The position numbers were made by a program, and so were the translations under genes. A DNA stretch of 64,000 nucleotides from Sulfurimonas gotlandica GD1 (GTDB taxonomy: Bacteria > Campylobacterota > Campylobacteria > Campylobacterales > Sulfurimonadaceae). The DNA lies in assembly GCF_000242915.1 (NCBI RefSeq), contig NZ_AFRZ01000001.1:2356001-2420000 (forward strand), in the 5' to 3' direction. How positions within the stretch are numbered: the first letter of the stretch is position 1; each line of letters starts with the position of its first letter. Below are positions 16,890 to 25,881 of this stretch, one piece after another. The notes under the pieces are model-generated. The model was not told the DNA's origin and made no database searches. It worked only from the letters and a program-made list of their open reading frames with translations.

Positions 16890-17795
16890 TTACACCAAGC
16901 TTTTTAATCTAAAGTCAAAGTTAAGAGCATCTGCGTGACAAACATCTATACATCTACCGCATAGTGTACAGTCAGCACCAGTGATATACTCTTTTGTGAT
17001 ACTTTTTTCTTCTCTTTGTTTGTCATATTTTGCTTTTGTAATCTCTAATACCTGATTTTCAAAACATACATCACTACAGACCATGCAGTGGTCACAGTTG
17101 TCATTCCACTCAATTCTAAGCGCAGATACCTTACCTATATAACCGTAAGTAGTACCTATTGGACAAATGTAAGTACACCAAGCACGGCGAGAATAAAATA
17201 CTTCTATTGCAAACACAACAACTACCCAGAAAAATGCTAGAGACCATCCATAAGCAATCATTCTACTTAAAATACCAACTACGTTTAATGTCTCAAAAAC
17301 AAGATACCCACTTGTAGCAGAAAGAATTAAAAATATCGCCCAAAAGATGTGTCTGACTCTGTGGTCAAATTTTCTCTCTTTGATGATTTTTTTATTTACT
17401 AAAGTGTTGTGCCATTTTTCACCTATTTCACTTAGGATTCCATAGGGGCATACCCAAGCACAGTAGCTTCTACCACCAACTAGGAGATAAACGATGACAA
17501 TAGTTGCCGTACCTATAATCATGTTTATCGGCATTTCGTGAGTAGCTAAAAAAAGCTGCATAGTGGCATAAAGGTCAATCATATGAAAACCTAGAAATCT
17601 AGAGCCACTCAGTGTACCTTCAAGAAGCTGTAGGTCAATAAAAAATGACAAGAAGAAAAAGAGATGGATAGTAATAACTAATATCCATCTCTTCATTCTA
17701 TAGCTAAATTTCTTTTTGCCATCTTTTGTAGTATCAAAAAATGTAGAGAAGAAAGTTGATTTCTTTATAGTTTCTCTATTGTTATATTTATCCAT
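16890..17795 (-). CDS. nosH: NosH, polyferredoxin membrane electron-transfer protein (NapH family)
   Basis: The 301-residue protein has four to five membrane helices, two cytoplasm-facing CPYG/CPIG cysteine loops (CAWVCPYG near 116, CTYICPIG near 213), and two C-terminal [4Fe-4S] ferredoxin motifs (CDHCMVCSDVC, CTLCGRCIDVC). In Wolinella-type nos clusters NosG and NosH form a proposed menaquinol dehydrogenase feeding NosZ through NosC1/C2. Confidence 0.9.
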   Translation of the reverse strand: MDKYNNRETIKKSTFFSTFFDTTKDGKKKFSYRMKRWILVITIHLFFFLSFFIDLQLLEGTLSGSRFLGFHMIDLYATMQLFLATHEMPINMIIGTATIVIVYLLVGGRSYCAWVCPYGILSEIGEKWHNTLVNKKIIKERKFDHRVRHIFWAIFLILSATSGYLVFETLNVVGILSRMIAYGWSLAFFWVVVVFAIEVFYSRRAWCTYICPIGTTYGYIGKVSALRIEWNDNCDHCMVCSDVCFENQVLEITKAKYDKQREEKSITKEYITGADCTLCGRCIDVCHADALNFDFRLKSLV

Positions 17796-17823
17796 TTAAA
17801 TACTCCGTTTTATTTACTACTAG

Positions 17824-18351
17824 TTACTTTTCTTTTGCCGCTTTTTCTTCTGCCGCTTTTTCTCTTGCTGGAAACTCACCGATTTCTTTAGCAAATCTTT
17901 TTAAGTCATCATCATTAAGTTTAATTAGAAGACCCTTCATAATCATATTCTCTTTTCTGCCAGCTTTGAAGTCTGCTAAGTCTTTGTAAATTTTTTCCTC
18001 AGTTTGTCCGAATAGTTTTGGTCCCATCATTGATTTTCCATTTTGGAATCCTGAACCGTTAACACCGTGACAAGATGAACATTTACTCTTATACTCATTA
18101 CTAACTTTGAATGCTCCAGCATTTCCTGCTTTGTCTCTAAGTGCGTTTAATGCTTCATTTTCTTTTTCTCTGTCAGATTTTTCTTCAGGAGTTGTAGAAA
18201 TTACTATTTTTTGATTTTTACCGTCACCCGTGCCAAAATCTTCAATAACTTTTGAATGCTCTCCACCATGATACACAGGATCATCCATCGCTGTAAAAAC
18301 CATTAAGCCAATTATTATAAGTGTTAAAGCACCTACTATTATATTTTTCAC
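17824..18351 (-). CDS. nosC2: NosC2, membrane-anchored monoheme cytochrome c
   Basis: The 175-residue protein has one N-terminal hydrophobic segment (about 3-20), probably an uncleaved anchor. It has one heme motif CSSCH near residue 94 and a possible distal Met in MMGPKLFG or MIMKGLL. The C-terminus is Glu/Lys/Ala-rich. It overlaps the preceding nosC1 by one base. The paired NosC cytochromes are thought to pass electrons from NosGH to the cytochrome domain of NosZ. Confidence 0.85.
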   Translation of the reverse strand: MKNIIVGALTLIIIGLMVFTAMDDPVYHGGEHSKVIEDFGTGDGKNQKIVISTTPEEKSDREKENEALNALRDKAGNAGAFKVSNEYKSKCSSCHGVNGSGFQNGKSMMGPKLFGQTEEKIYKDLADFKAGRKENMIMKGLLIKLNDDDLKRFAKEIGEFPAREKAAEEKAAKEK

Positions 18352-18974
18352 TATTTATTCCTCATCTTATTTATCTCTTTATTAAATTCAAATATTTCAT
18401 TTGCCATTTGTTTAATCTCATTATCGTTCATCATCTTTACTAAATCATTCATTAATGGATTTGATTTTTCACCAGTTTTAAATGATATTATTTTCTTGTA
18501 TATATAATCTGAATCCTTACCAAGAAGAGATGGACCAATTACTCCATTCGCATAATCATTATGACATGCTGAACACTTTACTATGAATTCTTTTGAGAGT
18601 TTCTTAACAAGCATAGAGACTTGTATTTTCTCATAAGGACTTCTAACGTGCATATTTGCATCTATAATTGTTCTAGGTTTAACACGAACAGATGCATCAT
18701 TATTGGCAGGCATAGAATTTTCATCGTAAGCACTTTTTACGTTGTAGTCATAGTAATAAGATTTACTTTGAGATTTATCATTCTCTTTTACTTCAACTTT
18801 GATAGCATGAGCATCTTTGTTTTGAACAACTTCGATTTTTGGAGCTTCAGCTGCTTTTGTAGAAGGCTCTTTTTTTGTTTGCTTTTCATCAGCACTGTCA
18901 CTACAACCAGTAATTCCTGCAATAAATAAGAAGCTAAGCGTATATGCTAAAGCTTGAATTTTAGATGTTTTCAT
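18351..18974 (-). CDS. nosC1: NosC1, monoheme cytochrome c lipoprotein
   Basis: The 207-residue protein has a lipobox (LFIAGITGC, Cys24) and a charged, Lys-rich linker of about 100 residues. A C-terminal cytochrome c domain has the heme motif CSACH (near residue 138) and GPSLLGK. It sits between nosG and nosC2, as in Wolinella. The long linker probably lets the heme domain reach partners from the membrane. Confidence 0.85.
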   Translation of the reverse strand: MKTSKIQALAYTLSFLFIAGITGCSDSADEKQTKKEPSTKAAEAPKIEVVQNKDAHAIKVEVKENDKSQSKSYYYDYNVKSAYDENSMPANNDASVRVKPRTIIDANMHVRSPYEKIQVSMLVKKLSKEFIVKCSACHNDYANGVIGPSLLGKDSDYIYKKIISFKTGEKSNPLMNDLVKMMNDNEIKQMANEIFEFNKEINKMRNK

Positions 18975-18982
18975 AATATCTC

Positions 18983-19723
18983 CTAGTTTTTACTTGCGTA
19001 ATATTCTTTATAAGTCACTCTCGGTTTAACTACAATCGATGGTACTTTTGTTGGACAAACCTCTTGACAAGCACCACAGCCTATACAGCCGTCATAAATC
19101 TCAGGACGGTTTCCTCCACCCTCATTCGCAACCATGGCAATTGCACTGATTGGGTTTGGAATAGGACACATGTCTGCACAGAGTGTACACTGTTTGCCTT
19201 CATATTTTGAGAATTTTTCTAGAAGATCAACTTCTAGTTTGTTTAAGTTTGTAACCGAATCATTAAACTTACTCATTCTGTCTGTATATCCAGCCGGAAC
19301 AGGAGTGTTCGTTATAGCTAAACATGTATCTGGAAATTCTAAAACAGCAATTCCCATATGGATGTCTTCTGGTTTCTCACAGTGGTGATCTAAGGCGCCA
19401 CTTGGACATGCAAGAACACAAGGAACAGCACTACAAGCATAACAAGCACGCTCATTAGCATCTATATATGGTGTTCCAATACCATGACCTTTTACCATGT
19501 CTGTTAGTTTTATAGAATGGTAAGGACATACTTGAAGACACTGTCCACATTTAATACATAGAGCAAGAAACTTCTTCTCATCTACGGCCCCTGGAGGTCT
19601 TAGTCTATTTTCTGCTCTAAGGGTATAAGGGCTAAATATTATTCCTCCACCAAGAGCAAGGCCTAATATTCCAAGTGTAGAATATTTAACAAACTCTCTT
19701 CTATCTGTTTGTACTGTTGCCAT
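18983..19723 (-). CDS. nosG: NosG, periplasmic [4Fe-4S] ferredoxin (NapG family)
   Basis: The 246-residue protein has a twin-arginine-like signal (TDRREFVKYSTLGILGLALGG) and four iron-sulfur cysteine clusters: CIKCGQCLQVCP, CYACSAVPCVLACP, CTLCADMCP and CIGCGACQEVCP. It presumably acts with the membrane protein NosH as a quinol dehydrogenase. It is two bases from nosD and is co-directional with it. Confidence 0.92.
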   Translation of the reverse strand: MATVQTDRREFVKYSTLGILGLALGGGIIFSPYTLRAENRLRPPGAVDEKKFLALCIKCGQCLQVCPYHSIKLTDMVKGHGIGTPYIDANERACYACSAVPCVLACPSGALDHHCEKPEDIHMGIAVLEFPDTCLAITNTPVPAGYTDRMSKFNDSVTNLNKLEVDLLEKFSKYEGKQCTLCADMCPIPNPISAIAMVANEGGGNRPEIYDGCIGCGACQEVCPTKVPSIVVKPRVTYKEYYASKN

Positions 19724-19725
19724 GT

Positions 19726-20943
19726 TTATCCTTTAATCCTAACTTTAGGTTTTTCATCTTCAAATAAGAATACTGGTTTTGTAAATGGAGCTAGTTTAGC
19801 TAAAAAGTTTAGTAGTGAGATTACCGGTGAACCATAGAAAAATTTAACATCTGGATTATAAACCCAAAGTTGATCAGCATACTGATAAACTTTATGAGGA
19901 GTATCTCCGATATTATCTCCATTTCTGTCAAATCCTGTGTAGTTGTCCCAGTAATTTCCAACTATCTCATTTTCATTTGTTCTTGCACCTCTACTGTCAT
20001 TAACAACGTCTTCTATATTTCCCATAACAACATTTTCTTTCATAACATTATCTATACTTAACGAGTGAAAATGTATTGCCTCAGAGTTATAAAGTACTTT
20101 GTTCCCGATGAGCCAATTCTTTGTGTCAGGTTCAAAAGGAGATCTGTCAATATAGATGCCTTGTGCACAATAAATTACACTATTGTCTTTTAGTATAAAG
20201 TTTGAAACATCTTTAAGACCGATTCCCATACCAGTTGCACCCAAAGAACTTTTTACAACATTTCCAATCGCTGTAGTGTCTTTTGAATACATAAAAAATA
20301 TGCCTACACTGTTAAACTCATACATATTGTCTTTAATAAGGTTTTTACCTGCATACATAAGATGCAAAGAGTATCTACAGTATTTACCATAGTTCTCAAC
20401 AATCTCATTTCCATGAGAGTACCAGACAACCATATCACGTGACTTTATAAGTGAGTTCTTTTTGACAATATTATCATTTGAGTACCAAAGTCTAAGTCCA
20501 TCACCACGCATACCCAAGTCTAAGTCTTTTGAAGTTATTTTATTATTTGAAATAATAGAGTTATTTACCATTTGCAAATCTATTCCAAAAAGGCAGTCTT
20601 CAATAACACAGTTACTTATTTCACAGTGTTTACCTTCTACCATAGTAATAGCTGAATCGATTTTATCGTGTCTATCACCGCTTCCTATTATTTTCAGATT
20701 TTTTAGAGTCACATATGAGCTTTTTACATGTATTACAGTTCCAGAACCTTCGCCATCAATAATTACACCATCTTCTTTACCTATGATAGTAATAGGCTTA
20801 TTGATTTTGATACTTCCCTTGTAAACACCAGCCGGTAGTTTTAAAATAGAGCCCTCAGGCGCATTGTCTATTGCATCTTGCAATATGTTAGCGCTAAGTT
20901 GGCTGTATAAAAAAAGAGAAACTATGAAGATAATTCTAAACAT
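19726..20943 (-). CDS. nosD: NosD, periplasmic copper-maturation protein
   Basis: The 405-residue parallel beta-helix protein has a Sec signal (MFRIIFIVSLFLYSQLSA), PbH1-type rungs and the conserved C-terminal block with YWDNYTGFDRNGDNIGDTPH and FFYGSP. NosD works with NosFY to deliver sulfur/copper components to NosZ. It lies directly after nosB in the Wolinella-type order, so I take it as the primary NosD; the copy at 12709-13941 is its paralogue. Confidence 0.92.
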   Translation of the reverse strand: MFRIIFIVSLFLYSQLSANILQDAIDNAPEGSILKLPAGVYKGSIKINKPITIIGKEDGVIIDGEGSGTVIHVKSSYVTLKNLKIIGSGDRHDKIDSAITMVEGKHCEISNCVIEDCLFGIDLQMVNNSIISNNKITSKDLDLGMRGDGLRLWYSNDNIVKKNSLIKSRDMVVWYSHGNEIVENYGKYCRYSLHLMYAGKNLIKDNMYEFNSVGIFFMYSKDTTAIGNVVKSSLGATGMGIGLKDVSNFILKDNSVIYCAQGIYIDRSPFEPDTKNWLIGNKVLYNSEAIHFHSLSIDNVMKENVVMGNIEDVVNDSRGARTNENEIVGNYWDNYTGFDRNGDNIGDTPHKVYQYADQLWVYNPDVKFFYGSPVISLLNFLAKLAPFTKPVFLFEDEKPKVRIKG

Positions 20944-20963
20944 GTAAAGCCTTAACTCTCAAT

Positions 20964-21746
20964 TTAAGATTGCATTTCTTTTAATGCTTTTTGTTTTGCA
21001 AAAAATGCAAGCAAACTAAGTAATCCGATAGCAACAATCATATAGAAACCAATTGATGGATATGAATGTGTAATAAACTGTGCAATTTTACCGTCTCCAA
21101 ATACTGTCGGCATAAAAGGTTTAATCTTAAATGCTCCCCAGTCATGAAGGTTGTGCCCAAACCAATAAAGCCAGTATGAGTAATCTGCTATAAATAGTAT
21201 TGGCAGAGAAGCTGGAACAAGCATCACATAGTTTAGGATTCTATTGTTATAAGCAATAAAGTATATCATACCAAGAGATAGTAAAAGTAGGGCATAAATA
21301 CCGATTTCTCTCTCAAATATACCACCAATCCACATAGGATCCATTCCTACATAGTGATTAATAGTATTCATCTCATGAATTTCTCCACTATATCCATCAA
21401 AATGGAAATATACAGGGATACCTTCAGGAAAAGCTTCTTTTGGATAATTCGGTGCTTCTAGTGAAACAGCCCATATAGGCAGAGAAGCAACCCCAATCTC
21501 AGAAGCAGATTCAATCATCTGCTCTAAGTTGTTATGAGCTTCTTTAGGCGTAGATATACTCTTATATCTTCCTTTGTTGTAAAAGTTCCATACTTTTGCG
21601 CTAAATGAAGAGACTTGACTGCCCTCTTGATTGTCAATCTGGGTAAGTACTCCGTTAAAAGCAATCATTGGGAATGTGAATGAGAATGTTAAAATAATCA
21701 AAGCTAGTAAAGCAAATAATCTTGCTTTTTTTATACTTGGATGCAT
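20964..21746 (-). CDS. nosB: NosB-like integral membrane protein
   Basis: This 260-residue protein has an N-terminal helix (about 12-32), a periplasmic loop of about 115 residues, and four C-terminal helices. It occupies the position of nosB between nosZ and nosD in epsilonproteobacterial nos clusters, a protein of unproven role in N2O reductase function. A sigma70-like promoter with an overlapping FNR-like box lies about 240 bases upstream. AAGGAAA precedes the ATG. Confidence 0.8.
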   Translation of the reverse strand: MHPSIKKARLFALLALIILTFSFTFPMIAFNGVLTQIDNQEGSQVSSFSAKVWNFYNKGRYKSISTPKEAHNNLEQMIESASEIGVASLPIWAVSLEAPNYPKEAFPEGIPVYFHFDGYSGEIHEMNTINHYVGMDPMWIGGIFEREIGIYALLLLSLGMIYFIAYNNRILNYVMLVPASLPILFIADYSYWLYWFGHNLHDWGAFKIKPFMPTVFGDGKIAQFITHSYPSIGFYMIVAIGLLSLLAFFAKQKALKEMQS

Positions 21747-21967
21747 ATGTTTTCCTTGTTGTTAAAAAAATAACACTAAATTTCATTAAATATCTAATTA
21801 TTATAAAAATAATTTTAGATATCCAATAAACCTCTAATTATTATAGTTATTATTTAAATTGATTATATCAAAAATATTAGTTAAAAAACTAGATTTAAAT
21901 CAATAAAAGATTAATATCAATAATAATAATTTTAATTATATTAATAAACTATAATTAAAAGTAAAAA

Positions 21968-21996
21968 ATTATAATAGAATAATTGACGCAAGTCAA
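21968..21996 (-). promoter_or_regulatory. nosB-operon promoter overlapped by an FNR-like box
   Basis: On the - strand TTGACT (21996-21991), a 17-base spacer and TATAAT (21973-21968) make a near-consensus sigma70 promoter. Its -35 lies inside the palindrome TTGAC-GCAA-GTCAA (21983-21996), which fits TTGA-N6-TCAA. A bound regulator would cover the -35, unlike the -41.5 placement at nosZ. Confidence 0.5.
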
Positions 21997-22111
21997 GTAA
22001 ATTTAAATAAATTTATGATATAGGCATTTCTAGTTGAAAAGTGACAAAATTCAAATTTAATGATAATTAGTTAATGTTGATTAAGGTTGTTATGTAGTGG
22101 TGTACTGGAGT

Positions 22112-22133
22112 AAAGGAGGGAAATCCCTCCTTT
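22112..22133 (-). terminator. Hairpin after nosZ
   Basis: A 9-bp perfect stem (AAAGGAGGG / CCCTCCTTT) with an AAAT loop starts 29 bases after the nosZ stop. The - strand 3' side has no long U run, so it may be a partial terminator or an RNA-stability element that keeps nosZ message apart from nosB onward. Confidence 0.6.
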
Positions 22134-22162
22134 GTAAATAAGCCTAAATCTTAATCTATTGT

Positions 22163-24790
22163 CTAGAATAAGTTAGCATTCTCGTCTATCCATTTAAGGT
22201 ATTCGATAATGTCTTTAGTCTCTTGTTCATTCATATGTTGGTTAGGCATTTTAAGATTGAAGTAGTCAATCATGCTTTTTACATATGGATCATCGTACAT
22301 TTCTTCTGGATTTAAAATGAATTTACTAACCCATTTTTCACCATTTTCATGTCTTTGTAGTGCACCTGTAAGGTCTGGACCAGAAGATACTTTACCAATA
22401 ACGTGACAACCTGAACAACCACCTTCACCAAATGTTCTTTCACCAGCTTGAGCTGAAGCAGATTGTTTAGTAGCAACTAGTCTAACTAGAGCGTCTTTTG
22501 CTCTAATACCAACGTCAGCTGTTTTAACCATTAGTTGCCAAATCATATTTTCAAAAAGGATAGCTTTTTCAATGTCACCTTTTTTATATGCTTCGTCTGC
22601 TAATTTTTTCTGTGCAGGTATTTGACCATATTGGTCGAATGCATCAGTTACAAGAGCAGCAACAGTTTTGTGGTCACCGAATTTGTTTGCTTTTAAGAAA
22701 GCAACAACTGATTGGATTACAGCATCTGTAGCATCATTTACAGCAACAGTTTTTTTGTATTCAGCATCTAGTTGTTCTTTATTCATTGTTCCCATTTTGA
22801 TTTTTTGAGCACTAACATATTTTTTGTTAGGATCTTTAACCATAAGGTAACCCATCATTTCTAAGTGTAGTGCAGAACAGAACTCAGTACAATAGTAAGG
22901 GAAAACACCCTCAATATCAGCTATAAAGTTAATTTCAGCAGTTTCACCTGGCTCTAATGAAGCGTGAACGTTAAAGTTATCTACAGTAAACCCGTGAGTC
23001 TCATCTTGAGCTCTCTCTAAGTTAGTCATGTACATAGTAACATTGTCACCTTTGTTTACAGTGATTCTCTCAGGGTTAATGTGAGATCTTACAAATGTAG
23101 AATAAATAAAAACATTTTTACCTTTAGGATCTATCTTACCTTTAGCATTACGTCTTTCAATTCTTTCTTGACCTGCTAAAGTTTTACCAACATGTTCTTT
23201 ACCAGTTTTAGAGTTTGTACCCATTTTGTATCTTACGTGTGGGTGCAGTTTCTCAGCTCTGATTGCTACAGCTTGGTGAGGCTCACCTAGAGGTAAAGGC
23301 ATATCTACTAATAAATCCATAGTCTTACCACTAATATCAATCAACTGGTGATTTTGTGGGTGAAGAGGACCAACATTTTGGAATCTATCTATTGCTAGTT
23401 TATTAAGAGCAATGATATATTTACCTTGAGGATCAGCAGTTTTACCTTCCATTCCACAAAGGTGACCAATGTTATAGTGTACATTCTCTTTATCTAGAAC
23501 TTTAAGAGTCTTGTAATTCCATTTTACAACTTGAGAATCAACATAAAGTGAAGTATAGATCTCGCCATCAACTGGAGAGTACTGATTATGTAATGGCCCA
23601 AGACCTAATTCAACTTGACCGTGTAAAGATGATTTCATATCTAAGATAGGAATACCGTATGGATCTTTACCAGTGTATTTTTTGCTTTTGATAAGTTCTT
23701 TAATTTTGCTCCATTTATAAACAGAAGCGTGAGTATCTAGTTTACCACAAACAGTGATATATTCACCATCAGGAGAAACATCTACACCGTGAGGAGATTT
23801 AGGCTCAGGAATTAAAAATAATGCATCATTCTTAACAGCCACTTCAATTGGAATAACTTTGTGTCCATTAATAATTTTTACATTTTTCTTGTCTTTAGCT
23901 AATTTAGCTAATTTTTCCCAATTATATACGTGTAAGAAGTCAGTATCATTTCTTGACATACCAGCTTCATTTGGCGGCATACCAACTTCGATACCACCTG
24001 TATACATTTCAGTGTTAAATGAGTTTGTGAAACCCCAACCGTTAGAAACACCTTTACCAGAATCACTTAAATCCTGCATATATGGAGGCATCTCAACAGT
24101 AAAAGAATCTTTCTCTATAATTTTACCTATTTTATCGTCGAATTTCCAGATAGTTACACCACCACGGTATGACTCTTTGTACTCTTCAATTGGGTGATAG
24201 TTATTATCAAATGGTGCAGCATATTGTGCAGCATCAAGGATATACTCTGAGTTTGGTGTAAAGAATGCACCACCGTGAGCAGATTTAAATACTTTGTTAG
24301 AAACAATTTGTTTTGTCTCAAAGTCATGTAAATCGATAATAGCGATACGTGGATTAGCTTTATCGTTGATAGCTAACCATCTACCGTCATATTTACCATC
24401 TTTTTCAGAAAGTGCAGGGTGGTGAGTATCACCCCAGTTAATTTCACGACCACGAATGTTACCTTGTCTTAATATTTTAAGACTGTCAACATCATAACCG
24501 TACCCTTGCCATGGCTCAGGTGTAAAAACAGCGATATATTTTAAAATTCTCATTGATGGAACACCATAAACAATTACTTGTCCAGATTGACCACCAGAAC
24601 TAAATACGATAAACTCATCTCTACCACCAGTAGGGTTGTAAGTTTTCGCAGCACGAATTACATCGTTTTCTGTTAAGCCTCTTGCCTTCATTACTTTTTC
24701 TAGTTCACCACCACCAGCAGCGGACGCAACTGTCGCAACTAATGTAGTTCCTAAAACAAGTGAAGTAAGCTTATTGAAATGCTTAGTCAT
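22163..24790 (-). CDS. nosZ: Nitrous oxide reductase with C-terminal cytochrome c domain (clade II cNosZ)
   Basis: NosZ reduces N2O to N2 in the periplasm. The 875-residue protein has a Sec-type signal (ending TVASA) rather than the Tat signal of clade I. The seven-bladed propeller carries CuZ histidines, including H123-H124. The cupredoxin domain has the CuA ligands C634, C638, H642 and M645 in CTEFCSALHLEM. A monoheme domain follows with C792-S-G-C795-H796 and a late distal Met. The heme extension, found in Wolinella-type enzymes, lets NosC-type electrons enter directly. It has its own FNR-box promoter upstream. Confidence 0.96.
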   Translation of the reverse strand: MTKHFNKLTSLVLGTTLVATVASAAGGGELEKVMKARGLTENDVIRAAKTYNPTGGRDEFIVFSSGGQSGQVIVYGVPSMRILKYIAVFTPEPWQGYGYDVDSLKILRQGNIRGREINWGDTHHPALSEKDGKYDGRWLAINDKANPRIAIIDLHDFETKQIVSNKVFKSAHGGAFFTPNSEYILDAAQYAAPFDNNYHPIEEYKESYRGGVTIWKFDDKIGKIIEKDSFTVEMPPYMQDLSDSGKGVSNGWGFTNSFNTEMYTGGIEVGMPPNEAGMSRNDTDFLHVYNWEKLAKLAKDKKNVKIINGHKVIPIEVAVKNDALFLIPEPKSPHGVDVSPDGEYITVCGKLDTHASVYKWSKIKELIKSKKYTGKDPYGIPILDMKSSLHGQVELGLGPLHNQYSPVDGEIYTSLYVDSQVVKWNYKTLKVLDKENVHYNIGHLCGMEGKTADPQGKYIIALNKLAIDRFQNVGPLHPQNHQLIDISGKTMDLLVDMPLPLGEPHQAVAIRAEKLHPHVRYKMGTNSKTGKEHVGKTLAGQERIERRNAKGKIDPKGKNVFIYSTFVRSHINPERITVNKGDNVTMYMTNLERAQDETHGFTVDNFNVHASLEPGETAEINFIADIEGVFPYYCTEFCSALHLEMMGYLMVKDPNKKYVSAQKIKMGTMNKEQLDAEYKKTVAVNDATDAVIQSVVAFLKANKFGDHKTVAALVTDAFDQYGQIPAQKKLADEAYKKGDIEKAILFENMIWQLMVKTADVGIRAKDALVRLVATKQSASAQAGERTFGEGGCSGCHVIGKVSSGPDLTGALQRHENGEKWVSKFILNPEEMYDDPYVKSMIDYFNLKMPNQHMNEQETKDIIEYLKWIDENANLF

Positions 24791-24844
24791 ATTCTTCTCC
24801 TTAATATTCCTTTGAATATATGAAATATATCCAAATGATTCAAA

Positions 24845-24886
24845 ATATTATTACAATTGGGCGATGAATAATTTGACTAAGGTCAA
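24845..24886 (-). promoter_or_regulatory. nosZ promoter with FNR-like box at -41.5
   Basis: The palindrome TTGAC-TAAG-GTCAA (24873-24886) fits TTGA-N6-TCAA. A TAATAT (24850-24845, - strand) is spaced so that the box centre is at -41.5 for a start near 24838, the standard class II activator position. There is no -35 match, as expected for an activator-dependent promoter. The Crp/Fnr gene at 25874-26530 is an obvious candidate regulator. Confidence 0.6.
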
Positions 24887-24908
24887 AAAAAAAGATTAAT
24901 TTTATATT

Positions 24909-25881
24909 TTAAGATTGTTTATGATTCTGGTGGGAGATTAGATTATCTAAATCTGCTTTTAGATTTTCCAACTTGAGTGTTGATGAAGTTAATTCTTCTA
25001 GAGATTGAATAAGAGCATCTTCTTTTTTGGTTAGTTCTTTATCTATACCTTCATTATTGTCCATTACATATAGTAGTTCTAATAAGTCTTCTATATTATT
25101 TTCTACAAGTTCTAATGACTTGTATGAGTGTTCTATTGATTTTGCTGAGTTATATATGGAATTATTTATTTTCTCTACTAAGTAGTTAAAGTTATTACTA
25201 GCTTCGAGTAGCTCACTGGAATTGTTATTAATTTTAATTGGTTCTAAATCTTTGATACTTGAATTTGTAATAATCTTTTTTGAAGTATGAATAAATTTTT
25301 GCATAAAAGTTATTACATCTTTGATTTGTGTAAATAGATATACAAGTAACAATACTAGAGTGAAAAGAGTGTGTACTGTATGTTTTATGGCTATTAATAG
25401 TTTCTTCAAAATAGAGATTATGCATCTCAATAAGCTTGTTAAATTCAACTACTAGTTTTATATTCGTATTATAGATGTCATTTACAACTTGCTCTAAAAG
25501 AATAGAAGAATATGTTGAAATAATTTTATTTTTATCTCTGAAATCTTGAACATGTTTATAAAATTTGTTCCACAAAATAACAATTTCGTCACTTTTATTC
25601 TTGATTAAAGCAGAGTCAATAGGATTTAATAGTTCGTCTCTGTTTTCTAAATTTTTTATAAATTTTTTAATAGAGTCATCAAGTTGTATCGTAGAAGCAT
25701 TTTGATTCTTGTATATGTAGAAAATATTTTTAGAAATCTCTTGAGTAAAGCCTTTTTGAGCATTAATAGTGTCAAGAAGTTTATTATTGGTTTTATTTTC
25801 GTTAGAAATATAGTTAGACAAAATTGCTAATGCAATAGATAATATAAAAACTAGTACACCAACTATTTTTATCTTAGTCAT
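24909..25881 (-). pseudogene. Frameshifted two-helix membrane sensor (PilJ/nitrate-sensor-like)
   Basis: Two overlapping frames (25881-25234 and 25448-24909) look like one gene. The first has an N-terminal helix (about 6-25) and a periplasmic helical domain beginning LLDTINAQKGFTQEISKNIF, reminiscent of PilJ/nitrate-sensor N-termini (INxxGRQRMLTQ). The second frame supplies the missing membrane helix (HTLFTLVLLLVYLF) and a coiled-coil tail. Removing one base from the A4 run at 25383-25386 (T on the + strand) would join them into a protein of about 320 residues. No kinase, HAMP-MCP or GGDEF output is visible. It overlaps the Crp/Fnr gene by eight bases and lies upstream of nosZ. It could be a sequencing indel, a broken gene or a slippery site. 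Confidence 0.65.

Larger units (their letters stand above)
21747..22162. other. Intergenic region between nosZ and nosB
   Basis: These 416 bases are very AT-rich and contain no convincing gene. They hold a hairpin just after nosZ (22112-22133), an FNR-like box inside a sigma70-like promoter for nosB (21968-21996), and a weaker inverted repeat (TATCTAA 21791-21797 with TTAGATA 21815-21821) in the long nosB leader. The break suggests that nosZ and the nosB-onward genes are controlled separately. Confidence 0.6.

Noticed and set aside
21859-21871. TTGAT-TAT-ATCAA as another FNR-like box
   Set aside because: The spacing between half-sites is one base too short for the Crp/Fnr consensus, and AT-rich DNA makes such matches common.
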